Positions 23,956-33,150 of a stretch of DNA of 39,630 nucleotides are shown in pieces. Within the stretch, counting starts at the first letter, position 1, and every line of letters starts with the position of its first letter. The DNA lies in IMG/VR virus record IMGVR_UViG_3300031227_000147, positions 1-39,630 of that record. One strand, written 5' to 3'. The translations under genes were made by a program, and so were the position numbers. The notes beneath the pieces are model-generated. The model was not told the origin of the DNA, did not search any database, and was given only the letters and a program-made list of their open reading frames with translations. Source of the DNA: a virus.

Positions 23956-25011
23956 TTATGCGTTACTGATCTCGGAAGTTTCTCCTGCCGCTCCAGTCAA
24001 ACCGTAATTAGCCGACAAGTCCATAGTAGTTGGAACTTCTGCTCCTGTACCGCTTGCTTTGAAGGTTATGGTTGTTCCTGTTGCCGAAGTTACACTTCCA
24101 AATCTGCAGTTTGTTATCATTCCTACACATCCAGTTAGATACATGTATCTTACAACTGAACCTGAACCTATCGCAGGTAATGCTGGGAATATACAATCAT
24201 TGATTATTAAACCATTGATTCCTGATCCTGCTCCAGCCAGATATAAGTTACAATCAACACTTGCTGCTGGTCCACTCATATAACAATGCTCAATTACTAC
24301 ATCTTGTGGTACGGTATTGCTTGTTCCTGGAAGTAATACATCACACACATTCTTGTAGAAATGACATCCTGAAATAAGGATTTGCCATGAATTTCCTGTT
24401 GAGGACCATTCAATTGCTGCTCCAGTTCTTGCATCGGTCGCTGTTGATCCTTTACAATTCTTGAAGTGACATCCATATATGGTTGTTCCGAATGCACATT
24501 TTGTTGAATAATCGTCATCAAATAAGATTCCACCGCCAGTGTTACCTGCGCCATTAAATCCTAAATTTGCAATTAAACATCCAGGAGCTCTCACTCTTAG
24601 AATATGTTGTGTAGTATTATCACCATCTTTAAGTTGAGGTAGTCCACCTTGAGTCAATCCCCTACTTACTCCAATGATAGCCAATCCATCATGAGTTGCT
24701 GGAATAGTTATATTTTCTTCATAACTGCTTGGATCTCCTGTGAAATCAGTAATATCTTTAGCTGCTACATAGATTATATCCATTCTTCCTGCTGCTGCGA
24801 TTGCTTCTCCTATCGTTAAGAATGCACCATCCCATGTCTTTCCTTCACCACTTGCTGCCGGATCTGCTTTTGAACCATCAACATACCAAATAGTTGAATC
24901 TTTAGGAACTTGTGGTCCGCCTATTCCGCCTGCTCCTTGAGCAAAAGTGCATTGATCTAAAAAATTTAATTTACCTTTAACATCTCCTGATACTTGTCCT
25001 AATCTTGGCAT
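23956..25011 (-). CDS. Right-handed beta-helix structural protein
   Basis: 351 aa from ATG 25011 (an in-frame ATG at 25050 adds 13 basic residues). The core (about 45-330) is a pectate-lyase-type beta-helix: SIWYVDG-like entry as TIWYVDGSKADP, then repeated short strands with G-x-x-I and N/C-ladder positions (GCHFKNCKG, SGCHFYKN, EHCYMSGP, NDCIFPAL, TNCRFGS). No catalytic residues could be assigned. It is bounded on both sides by T-tract terminators, so it is likely transcribed alone and strongly. A decoration or fibre role is inferred from position. Confidence 0.7.
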   Translation of the reverse strand: MPRLGQVSGDVKGKLNFLDQCTFAQGAGGIGGPQVPKDSTIWYVDGSKADPAASGEGKTWDGAFLTIGEAIAAAGRMDIIYVAAKDITDFTGDPSSYEENITIPATHDGLAIIGVSRGLTQGGLPQLKDGDNTTQHILRVRAPGCLIANLGFNGAGNTGGGILFDDDYSTKCAFGTTIYGCHFKNCKGSTATDARTGAAIEWSSTGNSWQILISGCHFYKNVCDVLLPGTSNTVPQDVVIEHCYMSGPAASVDCNLYLAGAGSGINGLIINDCIFPALPAIGSGSVVRYMYLTGCVGMITNCRFGSVTSATGTTITFKASGTGAEVPTTMDLSANYGLTGAAGETSEISNA

Positions 25012-25061
25012 TTTATTTTTTCCCTTGGGTCCTTTGCTTTCGCATGCCAATCCAAGCTGAC

Positions 25062-25070
25062 ATATTTATT
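25062..25070 (-). promoter_or_regulatory. Possible TATA box of beta-helix gene
   Basis: Minus strand AATAAATAT, in the 70-nt gap after the terminator. A start about 26 nt downstream would leave a leader of some 30 nt before ATG 25011. The BRE is not clear. Confidence 0.35.
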
Positions 25071-25090
25071 CGACTACTTTGTAACCAAAT

Positions 25091-25136
25091 ATTAAAATAA
25101 AAAAATAAAAAAAGTGTTCAACCTATAAAGCTGAAC
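25091..25136 (-). terminator. Hairpin plus T-tract terminator
   Basis: Minus strand GTTCAG-loop-TTGAAC (25136-25116) followed by two T7 runs separated by A. The TAG stop of the decoration-like gene sits inside the loop. It ends the capsid operon ahead of the beta-helix gene. Confidence 0.75.
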
Positions 25137-25452
25137 TTGGGTTTGGTACTGCGAATCCTTTCACGACATAATACCTTTGTTTGTTATCAGTTGAACCAGT
25201 AACCGTCAAGGTTATTGTTCCAGTTGTAACCGAGGTTGTTGGATCTTCTACAGCAACAACACTATTTGCTGTTGTATGTATATATCCTTCAACACCCATT
25301 AATCCAGTTGCGTTAATACCATATTTTGTCAAATCGACATCAATTTCATCTGTATCATCAACTGTATTAATTGTCTTGATAACAATCTCGTTGTATACAT
25401 CTCCTCGCTGTACTCCAACAATCTCATAGTCTGTTCCTTCAATTAGCGCCAT
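25123..25452 (-). CDS. Decoration-like protein, copy B
   Basis: 109 aa, beta-rich. Shares roughly 70% identity with copy A at 25463-25792, including EGTDYEI, RGDVYNEIVIKTINTVD, DLTKYGINATGLMGV and FAVPNPSSAL. Size, duplication and place right after the capsid gene fit a capsid-surface decoration or turret protein. Copies differ mainly in the middle loop (EGYIHTTANS against RGDVQTTANS). Stop TAG lies in the terminator hairpin. Confidence 0.75.
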   Translation of the reverse strand: MALIEGTDYEIVGVQRGDVYNEIVIKTINTVDDTDEIDVDLTKYGINATGLMGVEGYIHTTANSVVAVEDPTTSVTTGTITLTVTGSTDNKQRYYVVKGFAVPNPSSAL

Positions 25453-25462
25453 CTTTTAGCAC

Positions 25463-25792
25463 CTATAAAGCCGAACTTGGGTTTGGAACCGCAAATCCTT
25501 TTACAACAATGTATGTTTGATCATTGGTTGCACCTGTCAAAGTCAACGTAACACTTCCAGATGATACAGTAGTTGATGGATCTCCTTGTGCTACAATTGA
25601 GTTTGCAGTTGTTTGCACATCTCCTCGAACTCCCATTAAACCAGTTGCATTAATTCCGTACTTTGTCAAATCAACTACGATTGTGTCACCAGTGTCTACA
25701 GTATTGATTGTTTTAATAACAATCTCATTATAAACATCTCCACGTTGGACGCCGGTAATCTCATAATCAGTTCCTTCTACTAATAGTCCCAT
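25463..25792 (-). CDS. Decoration-like protein, copy A
   Basis: 109 aa, tandem paralogue of the next gene. Same RGDVYNEIV start and PNPSSAL end. A recent in-place duplication is likely, since flanking sequence and the TAG stop with ATAGGTGC are also alike. It lies 10 nt below the capsid gene, so it would be made at capsid-like levels. Confidence 0.75.
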   Translation of the reverse strand: MGLLVEGTDYEITGVQRGDVYNEIVIKTINTVDTGDTIVVDLTKYGINATGLMGVRGDVQTTANSIVAQGDPSTTVSSGSVTLTLTGATNDQTYIVVKGFAVPNPSSAL

Positions 25793-25802
25793 TTTATTAA
25801 CC

Positions 25803-26942
25803 TCACAGGATGTTGTCTATAAAAGCATTAAAACTTGGTGCTCTCATAACCAGCGCTTCATATATTTTTAACATGAATTTGCTGCTGTCGTTAGTCTTTG
25901 CCAAATCCTCGTATGTCATATCTTGTAATACCCTCATTTCTATGAAGTCTGTATCCAAGAAAAAGATTTGTTTCGCTCCACTGGTGTTACTCAAGTACAT
26001 GCTTGGAATAACTGGAATTGCTCCTACCATTGTTTGAAGTACCAATTGTGGTGGTATTCCGAATGGAAGTTCTACTCCACCAACCAAATCACTTGGTCTA
26101 AAGTTGAAAGTGTCAATCATGATCTTTCTTAAATCAGTAACTACACTTGAACTTGCAACTGCTAATTTTGGCCTTCCGCCATCATCGAATGCACTTTGCA
26201 CAGTTTCTTCTACATCATCCCAGGTTAAAGCTGCACTATCAAGATCATTCTGATTTGTAGTAGACTGTAAAGCCACTATTCCATCATATTGAGTTGCATC
26301 TGTTGATGTTGAACCATTAATGATTAAGTTTTCTTCCAATTCTTTAAGAGCTCTTGCCTTCATTAACACTTCAAGCTGTTTAGCATTTGGTGCTCCTGCA
26401 GGACTAAAAGTTCCTTGTCCCATTCCGTTACCTGTTGGATTGAATCCTTCAACCATATAGCTTGGCATTCCTGCTTGCATTGGTCCAAGTGTTCTTCCGA
26501 CACTGTATAAGAATTTGATAGCCACTGATTGTCTATCATAGGTATCATCAGTTTCTGGAAGTGCTGCATCAGCAAGTGCTGTGTAAGCTCCACCTTTAGC
26601 TGTGATAATATTGTAATCTGCAGTCAATCCTTGATTGGTCACTCTTGGAATTAATTCAACAAGTGGTGTCCACTTTCTTGATTGGTCTGTAATTCTTGCA
26701 TCTACAAAAATTGGTACAAGTGCATAACCTGCAGTTCCTACGCCGCCTGCTGTTGGTCCAAGTGCTTTAGCTTGAACTTGCTTCATACCATTTTCCATAA
26801 CACTCTTTAATTCTCCTCTAATATCCGATCCAGTCCAACCATTAACATAAGTTGTACCAGCTTTTAATAAACCGAATGAGGCTTCATAAGCTCCGACATG
26901 ATCGAAAGCTCCACTTATTTTTCCTGTTCCTGCTCCTTCCAT
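25803..26942 (-). CDS. Major capsid protein, HK97 fold
   Basis: 379 aa. The N-terminal arm (about 1-60) leads to VPIFVDARITDQSRKWTPL, followed by beta strands and the helix around MKARALKELEENLIINGS. The A-domain part has RPSDLVGG and PFGIPPQLVLQTM. The C-terminus is IYEALVMRAPSFNAFI. The order and its position after protease-scaffold fit HK97-type capsid proteins as in Caudoviricetes of archaea. AGAGGTGAA-type RBS precedes the ATG at 26942. It forms the icosahedral shell. Confidence 0.85.
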   Translation of the reverse strand: MEGAGTGKISGAFDHVGAYEASFGLLKAGTTYVNGWTGSDIRGELKSVMENGMKQVQAKALGPTAGGVGTAGYALVPIFVDARITDQSRKWTPLVELIPRVTNQGLTADYNIITAKGGAYTALADAALPETDDTYDRQSVAIKFLYSVGRTLGPMQAGMPSYMVEGFNPTGNGMGQGTFSPAGAPNAKQLEVLMKARALKELEENLIINGSTSTDATQYDGIVALQSTTNQNDLDSAALTWDDVEETVQSAFDDGGRPKLAVASSSVVTDLRKIMIDTFNFRPSDLVGGVELPFGIPPQLVLQTMVGAIPVIPSMYLSNTSGAKQIFFLDTDFIEMRVLQDMTYEDLAKTNDSSKFMLKIYEALVMRAPSFNAFIDNIL

Positions 26943-26957
26943 TTTTCATTCACCTCT

Positions 26958-28055
26958 TTATGCTACCAAGTCAAGTGGACCTTGAGAAGTACTTTCTTCG
27001 GTCTTTTGACTTTTAGCTTCTTGATTTTCTGCGCCTTTAGCCTTTTGTAGAGGTTTCTCCACAATTGCTTTAAGGTCTGCATTCTCTTTTCTCAGTTCAT
27101 CTACACTTTTGGTTAAAGTTTCAACTACTGATTTTAGCTCCATTAGAGTTATACTTTTTCCTTCTGGCGCTTCTGTTGCTTCTGCCGCTTCTGCTGCAGG
27201 TGCTTCAGTTGATTCTTCTGTTGATTCTTCTGCAGGTTTAGCTGCTCCTTCTGCTTCATTCTCTTTCCCTTGATCCACTGGGGTTTCAGGGGATTGAGTG
27301 TTAGCTTCAGGTTCTTTATCTTTTATTTGTTCCATTGGTTTGCACCCCATATTTTCTTTATCGACATTATTGTCGGATAAGTCTGATTTAATATCAGCCA
27401 CTGCTGACTCAATTTGTTTAATCCTATCTTTAATTTCAATATTTTGAATTTCATCTCCCTCTTTTGATTTCATAAATTCCAAACTCTTAGCCATAACAGC
27501 ACTCATCGTTGCCGCAGGATTAATTGGATTTCCTGTTAATGCTACATTTAAAAGATTAAGACTATCAAGCATTCTCACACTCTTTCCTTGCTGTTGCATA
27601 TTTGTAGTTTTAGTTGGTACATAAGCAATACTGAACGCATCATACATTTCTGTTTCAACATTATCCCAAATGTCTTTAAAATCCATAGTTATATTTCCCT
27701 TCTCATCAAACTTCTTCCAATTAGGATTCATCTTCCATCTAATCTTTACACCCTTTGCATCACGATCACGACCAACTGCTTTTCCAAGTGGAATCCTTGA
27801 TTTGTTCGCTTCTGAATCAAGAGCACTCTTTCCCCTCAATGTTTCATGCTCAAAATCTAATTTTATAGACCGACCATCAAATTGTGTAATCATGTCATCC
27901 ATACAAGATTTAGTCACCATATCATTTACGAGGTCAAGATCACCAGTACTAATATATCCCTCTACAAAGAATTCTTTTCCCTTAGCGCCTTCTAAAGTCT
28001 TATAATTTAATTTATCACTATAAAATACAAATTGTTTAGCATTTTCATTTGCCAT
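26958..28055 (-). CDS. Prohead protease with scaffold-like C-terminus
   Basis: 365 aa from ATG 28055. Residues 1-165 are the U35-like protease: VEGYISTGDLDLVNDMV, then KLDFEH with His70 and YDAFSIAYVPT with Ser142, the catalytic pair. The C-terminal half is acidic, Ala/Glu/Pro-rich, then a coiled coil (ITLMELKSVVETLTKSVDEL), as in scaffold domains. It would mature the capsid proteins and be degraded. ATGs at 28067 and 28076 are also in frame; the first would be close to the predicted transcription start of L1. Confidence 0.85.
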   Translation of the reverse strand: MANENAKQFVFYSDKLNYKTLEGAKGKEFFVEGYISTGDLDLVNDMVTKSCMDDMITQFDGRSIKLDFEHETLRGKSALDSEANKSRIPLGKAVGRDRDAKGVKIRWKMNPNWKKFDEKGNITMDFKDIWDNVETEMYDAFSIAYVPTKTTNMQQQGKSVRMLDSLNLLNVALTGNPINPAATMSAVMAKSLEFMKSKEGDEIQNIEIKDRIKQIESAVADIKSDLSDNNVDKENMGCKPMEQIKDKEPEANTQSPETPVDQGKENEAEGAAKPAEESTEESTEAPAAEAAEATEAPEGKSITLMELKSVVETLTKSVDELRKENADLKAIVEKPLQKAKGAENQEAKSQKTEESTSQGPLDLVA

Positions 28056-28090
28056 TGTTTTTCCCATAGTGTTCATTTAGAATAATCATA

Positions 28091-28119
28091 TATTTAAAGT
28101 CTTTTATGGTTCAGCATTA
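28091..28119 (-). promoter_or_regulatory. Late-type promoter L1 (protease-capsid genes)
   Basis: Minus strand TGCTGAACCATAAAA followed by GACTTTAAATA. The TATA box is TTTAAATA (28098-28091). The element overlaps the portal gene's stop codon. Predicted start about 26 nt downstream, at the protease gene's first ATGs. Confidence 0.8.
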
Positions 28120-30609
28120 ATTCATATCCACCGAATCATCCGGATGAAACACCCAACTACTTCTACAATTCACATGCGCCGGAGGCGTTGGCCCACTCCA
28201 TTCTCCCTTTGGATCCACAAAATCAGCATTAATATCTACTTGTTGCCCATCTAATCTCTTACACAATAAACTGGTTCGATCATCAAAGTGTGCAGAGTAT
28301 TCTTTCTTTCCTGGAGTTCCACTCTTTTGAAATCCATGTAATCTTCCCACGTTTGCTGCCCTATTACTTTCAGTCCTGGCAATCATAGTAACTCGATTAT
28401 TTCCTACATCAAAAACTTTAGTAATCTCTGCCTTCAATTCCTCAAGCGGAGTTCCATCCATGAATCCTCTTTGCATTACACCTCTCAACTTTTCTGCAAT
28501 GTCATCATTCATTCCCTTGATGTTATCATAAGTATAATTAGACATATAATCGATTGCGTTTGGATCTGCTTTAATATTAATGTTTAATTTCTTCTCTGCC
28601 TCATCCCAACCCTTCATATAATTATTTTTTATAATAGCTTGAACTAATGGTTTAATTGCCACAATTCCTAATAATGACTTTAACCTTTTTACGATATCAT
28701 TAATTCCTTTAACTTCTTGAATTTGGTTCTTACCCATCTCTGATGCCAAAATCGTCTTTATTTCATCCTCGTTTTGTCTATTAATAAACATCATTGCTTT
28801 CTCAAGTCGGCTATAACCGGTTGGTCTTTCTCCTGGTTTAAGAATTAAAGGATTATCTGTTGGTTGAGCTTTTTTCTCTTTTTTCTTTTTTTTTTTAACT
28901 TCGTCTTCCATTCCTGAACCATCTGCTCTGCCTTTTCCTGGCCCTGCACCCGCCCCCTGTGGTCCAGTCTTATCAGGAACGTGTCCGCCTGGTCCTGCCT
29001 TGTTTTCATCCTCATCCTCATCCTCGTCTTCATCCTCATCTTCTTCCGCATCCGGATCCGGTGTTGGTTTTTCAGGAGGTCCACGAAGTGATTTAGTATC
29101 TTCTTGAGGTTTTTTAGGATTCTCTGCTGCATCCTCTCGCTCCCCATACCTTTCTTCTTGACTATCCATGTTTGGTTGTCCTGGCATTCCACCCATATTA
29201 AAACTATTCTCAGGAGTCATCCAATCCTTTGGCGCATCATCACCCCACTCCAACTCATCCAAGCCCTCATCAATTCTGATTTCATTAATAGTTTTTAATC
29301 CGGATTCTGTTTGTAACTTGTATAATTCGTATTTAGCTTTTTCCTCATCAACATCAAACTTTTTAAACTTAAACACATACTTTGGCTTCTCTATTGTCTT
29401 ACCATCTTTTGTTGCTACAGTTGCAACATACTCAAACTCTGAAATTATGCCCATGTTAAAATTGGCTTCTAAATTTCTTAACATTGGATTAATAGCTTTT
29501 TTCCTAAAAACTTTACTTTGAACGATTTGATTTGCTGCTCCAGCTGCATCCTCAGTATAACCAAGTTCTGTTGCAGTTACTCCAAACGAAGCCCACACCA
29601 TTTTAGTGTACCACTTCTGTTTTTCTATAACTTGCATTTCACTTGAAGAGAATTCTATCCTTTGAAATGTTGGACTCTTATTCACAATTGGAACCTTATT
29701 CATGATCTTCTTCCAACTTCCAAACTCATCCTTTTTCCTTTGAGTTTCAAACCATTGATCCTTAAAAGCTTTTAATTCATCCGCATCTGCTTCATCAAGC
29801 CCTATAATTCCCTTTGGAACATTATTATCATTATAATATTCCAAATCACTTTCTATCATATACATAAGCATCTGCAAACTCTTTGCAAGTGTTTGTACTG
29901 GACTATAACCATAGTGATCATCTGTTCGTTTCATTTGTTCAATCCAGATAATCTCTCGCTTTCCGAATGGTACTGGAATTGGTCCTGCTATCCATCCATA
30001 TTGGAAATAAGCTGCCTTTTCTCTACTACTCATTGCCGTAATTTCAGTATAAGGATTTACTAATTCAATACCCACATTATCATCCACAATCCTGTTAGGC
30101 ATAATAATATCATCTCTAACAGTATACATTCCATGAACATCAGGATTCTTAGTAAATGTTGCACCATCCCTGGCCACAATTTCCACCATTTCCTCTTTCA
30201 TATTAAAAACTTTATTTAATACTCCACTATTCACTTCCAATATATCTCTTACTGGCATTCTAATAAATACTTCCTCAAATGATTCAGCATTAGTATTTGG
30301 ATTTAGAAAAAAGTTTTTGATATGCTCCATTTCTGCTTCATCAGCTTGCTCTTCCATACCATCATTTGGAATAATATCCCACTCAATGCTTGCAAGCTCG
30401 TTTATGATTGTCTTAATGCACATTTCAACATATGGTGTTTGTGCTAAGTATCGCACATATGCCATGTTTGCGAATCTTGGATATCCGAATGGTGGCTTGT
30501 ATAAGAATTTAGGAATGTATGCTTTATTAATTCCATCTCTTGTTGCTTCATTTATAGTGTCTACAGCTATTACAGACTTTTTTTTAAACCAATTATTTAG
30601 TGATGCCAT
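28117..30609 (-). CDS. Portal protein fused to MuF-type head protein
   Basis: 830 aa. The portal fold occupies about 1-480: PYVEMCIKTIINELASIEWD, YSPVQTLAKSLQMLMYMIE, then the C-terminal clip and wing. A long acidic-basic linker follows (about 500-600), with an Asp/Glu run and KKKKKKEKK. The C-terminal 110 residues are MuF: ARTESNRAANVGRLHGFQKSG, HFDDRTSLLCKRLDGQQVD, PPAHVNCRSSW. In most phages these are separate genes. The family role is DNA passage and head maturation. Start 30609, with L3 upstream. Confidence 0.9.
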   Translation of the reverse strand: MASLNNWFKKKSVIAVDTINEATRDGINKAYIPKFLYKPPFGYPRFANMAYVRYLAQTPYVEMCIKTIINELASIEWDIIPNDGMEEQADEAEMEHIKNFFLNPNTNAESFEEVFIRMPVRDILEVNSGVLNKVFNMKEEMVEIVARDGATFTKNPDVHGMYTVRDDIIMPNRIVDDNVGIELVNPYTEITAMSSREKAAYFQYGWIAGPIPVPFGKREIIWIEQMKRTDDHYGYSPVQTLAKSLQMLMYMIESDLEYYNDNNVPKGIIGLDEADADELKAFKDQWFETQRKKDEFGSWKKIMNKVPIVNKSPTFQRIEFSSSEMQVIEKQKWYTKMVWASFGVTATELGYTEDAAGAANQIVQSKVFRKKAINPMLRNLEANFNMGIISEFEYVATVATKDGKTIEKPKYVFKFKKFDVDEEKAKYELYKLQTESGLKTINEIRIDEGLDELEWGDDAPKDWMTPENSFNMGGMPGQPNMDSQEERYGEREDAAENPKKPQEDTKSLRGPPEKPTPDPDAEEDEDEDEDEDEDENKAGPGGHVPDKTGPQGAGAGPGKGRADGSGMEDEVKKKKKKEKKAQPTDNPLILKPGERPTGYSRLEKAMMFINRQNEDEIKTILASEMGKNQIQEVKGINDIVKRLKSLLGIVAIKPLVQAIIKNNYMKGWDEAEKKLNINIKADPNAIDYMSNYTYDNIKGMNDDIAEKLRGVMQRGFMDGTPLEELKAEITKVFDVGNNRVTMIARTESNRAANVGRLHGFQKSGTPGKKEYSAHFDDRTSLLCKRLDGQQVDINADFVDPKGEWSGPTPPAHVNCRSSWVFHPDDSVDMN

Positions 30610-30653
30610 GAATACAAACTTGGGATGGATATTATCTATTTATAACATTATTG

Positions 30654-30682
30654 TATTTAAAGTCTTTTATGTTACACCATAA
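30654..30682 (-). promoter_or_regulatory. Late-type promoter L3 (portal gene)
   Basis: Minus strand CATAAAAGACTTTAAATA, with upstream GGTGTAA replacing the TGCTGAAC of L1/L2. The TATA box, TTTAAATA, predicts a start about 20 nt before the portal ATG. It overlaps the terminase gene's end. Confidence 0.7.
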
Positions 30683-30683
30683 T

Positions 30684-32183
30684 TCAAACAAATCCAAACG
30701 CCAGGCCCGAATTATCTTCCCATACTAAATAAACCAATGCATCGCCCCAATCAGGACTCTTTTCATCCGGATCAATAACTCTCTTCTTGTTTGAACTGGT
30801 TCGCTCCCACGTCTCTGCTATTAACTGATTTCTTATCTTATGATTTTCTGGAATGCTGATCATGTTCTCTCTCATTAAACTTGCTAATCTGAAAAAGTTT
30901 TCTGCCTTCTTATTATAAAATATGTCTTTCTTCAATGCCTTCTCCCCATAATGACACCCAGTAACTGTTATATGCTTAAGCTCCTTTTCTCGGATTACTT
31001 CCTTCAACCTGCTTAATGGCCCACTTCCTATTCCTATCCGATCTAAGTGAATCTTTCCTTTAACCTCTGGTTCTATAAATTGTTCCGCCACATCTATAAT
31101 CTTCCCAACCAACCTCATCGGATCACTCTTTGCCTCACTATAAGTTCCAACTACCTGGTACTTGTTTTCCCATTTAATCCCCCACACTATAACTGACTCA
31201 TCCAATCCCATCTCTGCCGGATCACACGCAACTATCTTCTTAAACGCCCCTACTTTTTGCATTAAATGCTTAAGTTGTACATTGAACTCTGATTCTCCCA
31301 TCGTATTTCTTTTATTTTTTAACCCCTTGATTTCCTGTAGAATATTGTCTAATTGTTTCTGAAAATTGTACTTTGTTTTCTCAGCCATTTGAATCCATTC
31401 AAGACTGAATAAACTATCTTCTGATTGATCAGGAAACTTGCTCTCATATAATACTGTAAATTCCAACGGTGTTAGATTTTTCTTTTGCTGCATTACAAAC
31501 TTCTTTGTTGTTCTTCCTTCTGCAACAGCTTGTTCCCACCCAATATGAATAACTTCCCATTCAGGATCCAATGTGTGTTCATATGCTTTGTTATCTCTCT
31601 TCCAGGGATTATAAGATTCAATCTCAATTGCTTCTTCAGGATTATCCCCAAGCATACGGCTGGACTTAGTATAAGCATCCCTATTAATAAGGCAGGCTTC
31701 ATCCTTGACTAAAATATCACATCCAAATCCCATTAACCTATCTGCATCTCCTTCCCCACTAAACACTCGGTACTCTGCGCCAGTATTGAATGTCATTCTC
31801 TTCCTGCTTGCTTCCTTTCCAATCCTTTCTGCTCCAGTAACAAATATTTGAGCTTTTGCAAGTAGAGACGGATCTGTCACAATCAATTCTGCTAAGTACT
31901 GCCTAATAATTCCAGCCTGTTCTTGTTTTGGCCCAAGAAATGCTATCTTCACTGGTACGCCAAAATCTAAAAGTAATGCAAATCCGAATGCGATGCATTG
32001 AGTCTTTCCCCACCTAGTCGTGGCTGAAATACTTAACTTTTTAACTTCCATAAAAGCTATTTTACGCACTATCTCAATTTGTCCAGGAGATAATATAAAT
32101 CCCCATTTGTGTTCTACTAAGATATCCACTCGTTTGTTCTCAATACACCAGTCAATAAGTTCTTGATCTGTTGATTCATTCAT
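30684..32183 (-). CDS. terL: Terminase large subunit
   Basis: 499 aa. Walker A at 54-62 (ATTRWGKTQ, a variant with Thr-Thr-Arg-Trp), Walker B at about 157-162 (ILVKDE), coupling region SYNPW. The nuclease has Asp321 (ACDPAEMG), a middle acidic strand (IHLDRIGIGSG) and DWGDALVY near the C-terminus. It cuts concatemers and pumps DNA into the prohead through the portal. The ATG at 32183 overlaps the PAPS-type enzyme gene. The start of the genome unit cannot be deduced from this gene alone. Confidence 0.92.
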   Translation of the reverse strand: MNESTDQELIDWCIENKRVDILVEHKWGFILSPGQIEIVRKIAFMEVKKLSISATTRWGKTQCIAFGFALLLDFGVPVKIAFLGPKQEQAGIIRQYLAELIVTDPSLLAKAQIFVTGAERIGKEASRKRMTFNTGAEYRVFSGEGDADRLMGFGCDILVKDEACLINRDAYTKSSRMLGDNPEEAIEIESYNPWKRDNKAYEHTLDPEWEVIHIGWEQAVAEGRTTKKFVMQQKKNLTPLEFTVLYESKFPDQSEDSLFSLEWIQMAEKTKYNFQKQLDNILQEIKGLKNKRNTMGESEFNVQLKHLMQKVGAFKKIVACDPAEMGLDESVIVWGIKWENKYQVVGTYSEAKSDPMRLVGKIIDVAEQFIEPEVKGKIHLDRIGIGSGPLSRLKEVIREKELKHITVTGCHYGEKALKKDIFYNKKAENFFRLASLMRENMISIPENHKIRNQLIAETWERTSSNKKRVIDPDEKSPDWGDALVYLVWEDNSGLAFGFV

Positions 32184-33150
32184 ATTCAGATATCCTCTTT
32201 GGCATTTTAGTGTTGATGTTTGCTTGTTTCATTAACTTCCCCATGTTCCCATTGCACCATTTATTCATGATCACATTGTGCATCCTCGGATTTTCTTCAC
32301 TCATTCTTTGAAATCTATTCGGTTCTTTTTCCATTTGTACTCCAAATCCACACCCTACACATCCTGTTCTGTCTGCCTTAGTTGTTTTCAACTTTCCTTT
32401 TGATGTGATGATGTCCCCATAGGCTTTACAGTAGTCCAACTTGTACTTCTTAATGTATAATAATATGTCTTGTTCAGTCCAGAACCCCAGCGGTATGCAG
32501 ACCTTCTTCTCAAAGTTGATACATCCGTTCTTAAGATAGCCTTTCTTCCTTTCCATACTGTCTGAAGCCATTGTTCCTATGATTGGAACCTCTCCTGTTT
32601 CCTTGTTGTATCTTTGAAATGGTTCTTTCTTAAGATAATAACAGCACTTGTCTGACACTTCAATGTCTGTAGCTATAATGAATTTCCACTTCTCTGCAAC
32701 CTTGAATCTTGTCTTGGATCCGTCTTTCATGAATCCAGTCATTAATCTATTCCTTAAATAGTCTGATTTTGTATGTTTAACTTGATAAATAAAGTGAGCT
32801 TGTTGTTTTGATGGAAATGGCACACCATACTTTTTCCAAACTTGTAACATTGGAATCTTTGGCTTAAGAATAACATCTGCTTTTTTTATGGCATGTCTTC
32901 TTGTATCCAACTCTGTTCCTGTGTCTACAAATACTGCCTTAACATCTTTACAAAATCTTCTTACTAAATGCAGAAGGACTTCTGAGTCTTTACCTCCACT
33001 ATACGCTACATATACTTTTCCTTCAAATGCCTTATAAAATTCTTCTATCCTTCTTCTTGTGAGTTTAATCTTAATATCTAATGATAAACTTTGTTTCTGT
33101 TGTAATTGCCACAAGGTTATCTTTGACTTTGATTTCATTTCTTCTTTCAT
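32176..33150 (-). CDS. PAPS reductase-like PP-loop enzyme
   Basis: 324 aa. The PP-loop SGGKDSEVLLHLV is at 51-63, followed by VDTGTELDTRRHAIKK. Cys-rich blocks (DKCCYYLKKEPF, and later TGCVGCGFG) are in the positions of Fe-S or thiol ligands of phage PAPS-reductase-like and DndC-like proteins. The family activates sulfate or transfers sulfur. In viruses it is often beside methyltransferases or terminase, as here. A role in DNA or tRNA thiolation is inferred. RBS GAGGGGAATTA precedes ATG 33150. Confidence 0.8.
   Translation of the reverse strand: MKEEMKSKSKITLWQLQQKQSLSLDIKIKLTRRRIEEFYKAFEGKVYVAYSGGKDSEVLLHLVRRFCKDVKAVFVDTGTELDTRRHAIKKADVILKPKIPMLQVWKKYGVPFPSKQQAHFIYQVKHTKSDYLRNRLMTGFMKDGSKTRFKVAEKWKFIIATDIEVSDKCCYYLKKEPFQRYNKETGEVPIIGTMASDSMERKKGYLKNGCINFEKKVCIPLGFWTEQDILLYIKKYKLDYCKAYGDIITSKGKLKTTKADRTGCVGCGFGVQMEKEPNRFQRMSEENPRMHNVIMNKWCNGNMGKLMKQANINTKMPKRISEYE

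Noticed and set aside
28845-29192. 115-codon frame with long Lys/Met/Arg repeats within the portal gene
   Set aside because: Shadow of the low-complexity acidic/basic linker of the portal-MuF protein in another frame; no start signal.
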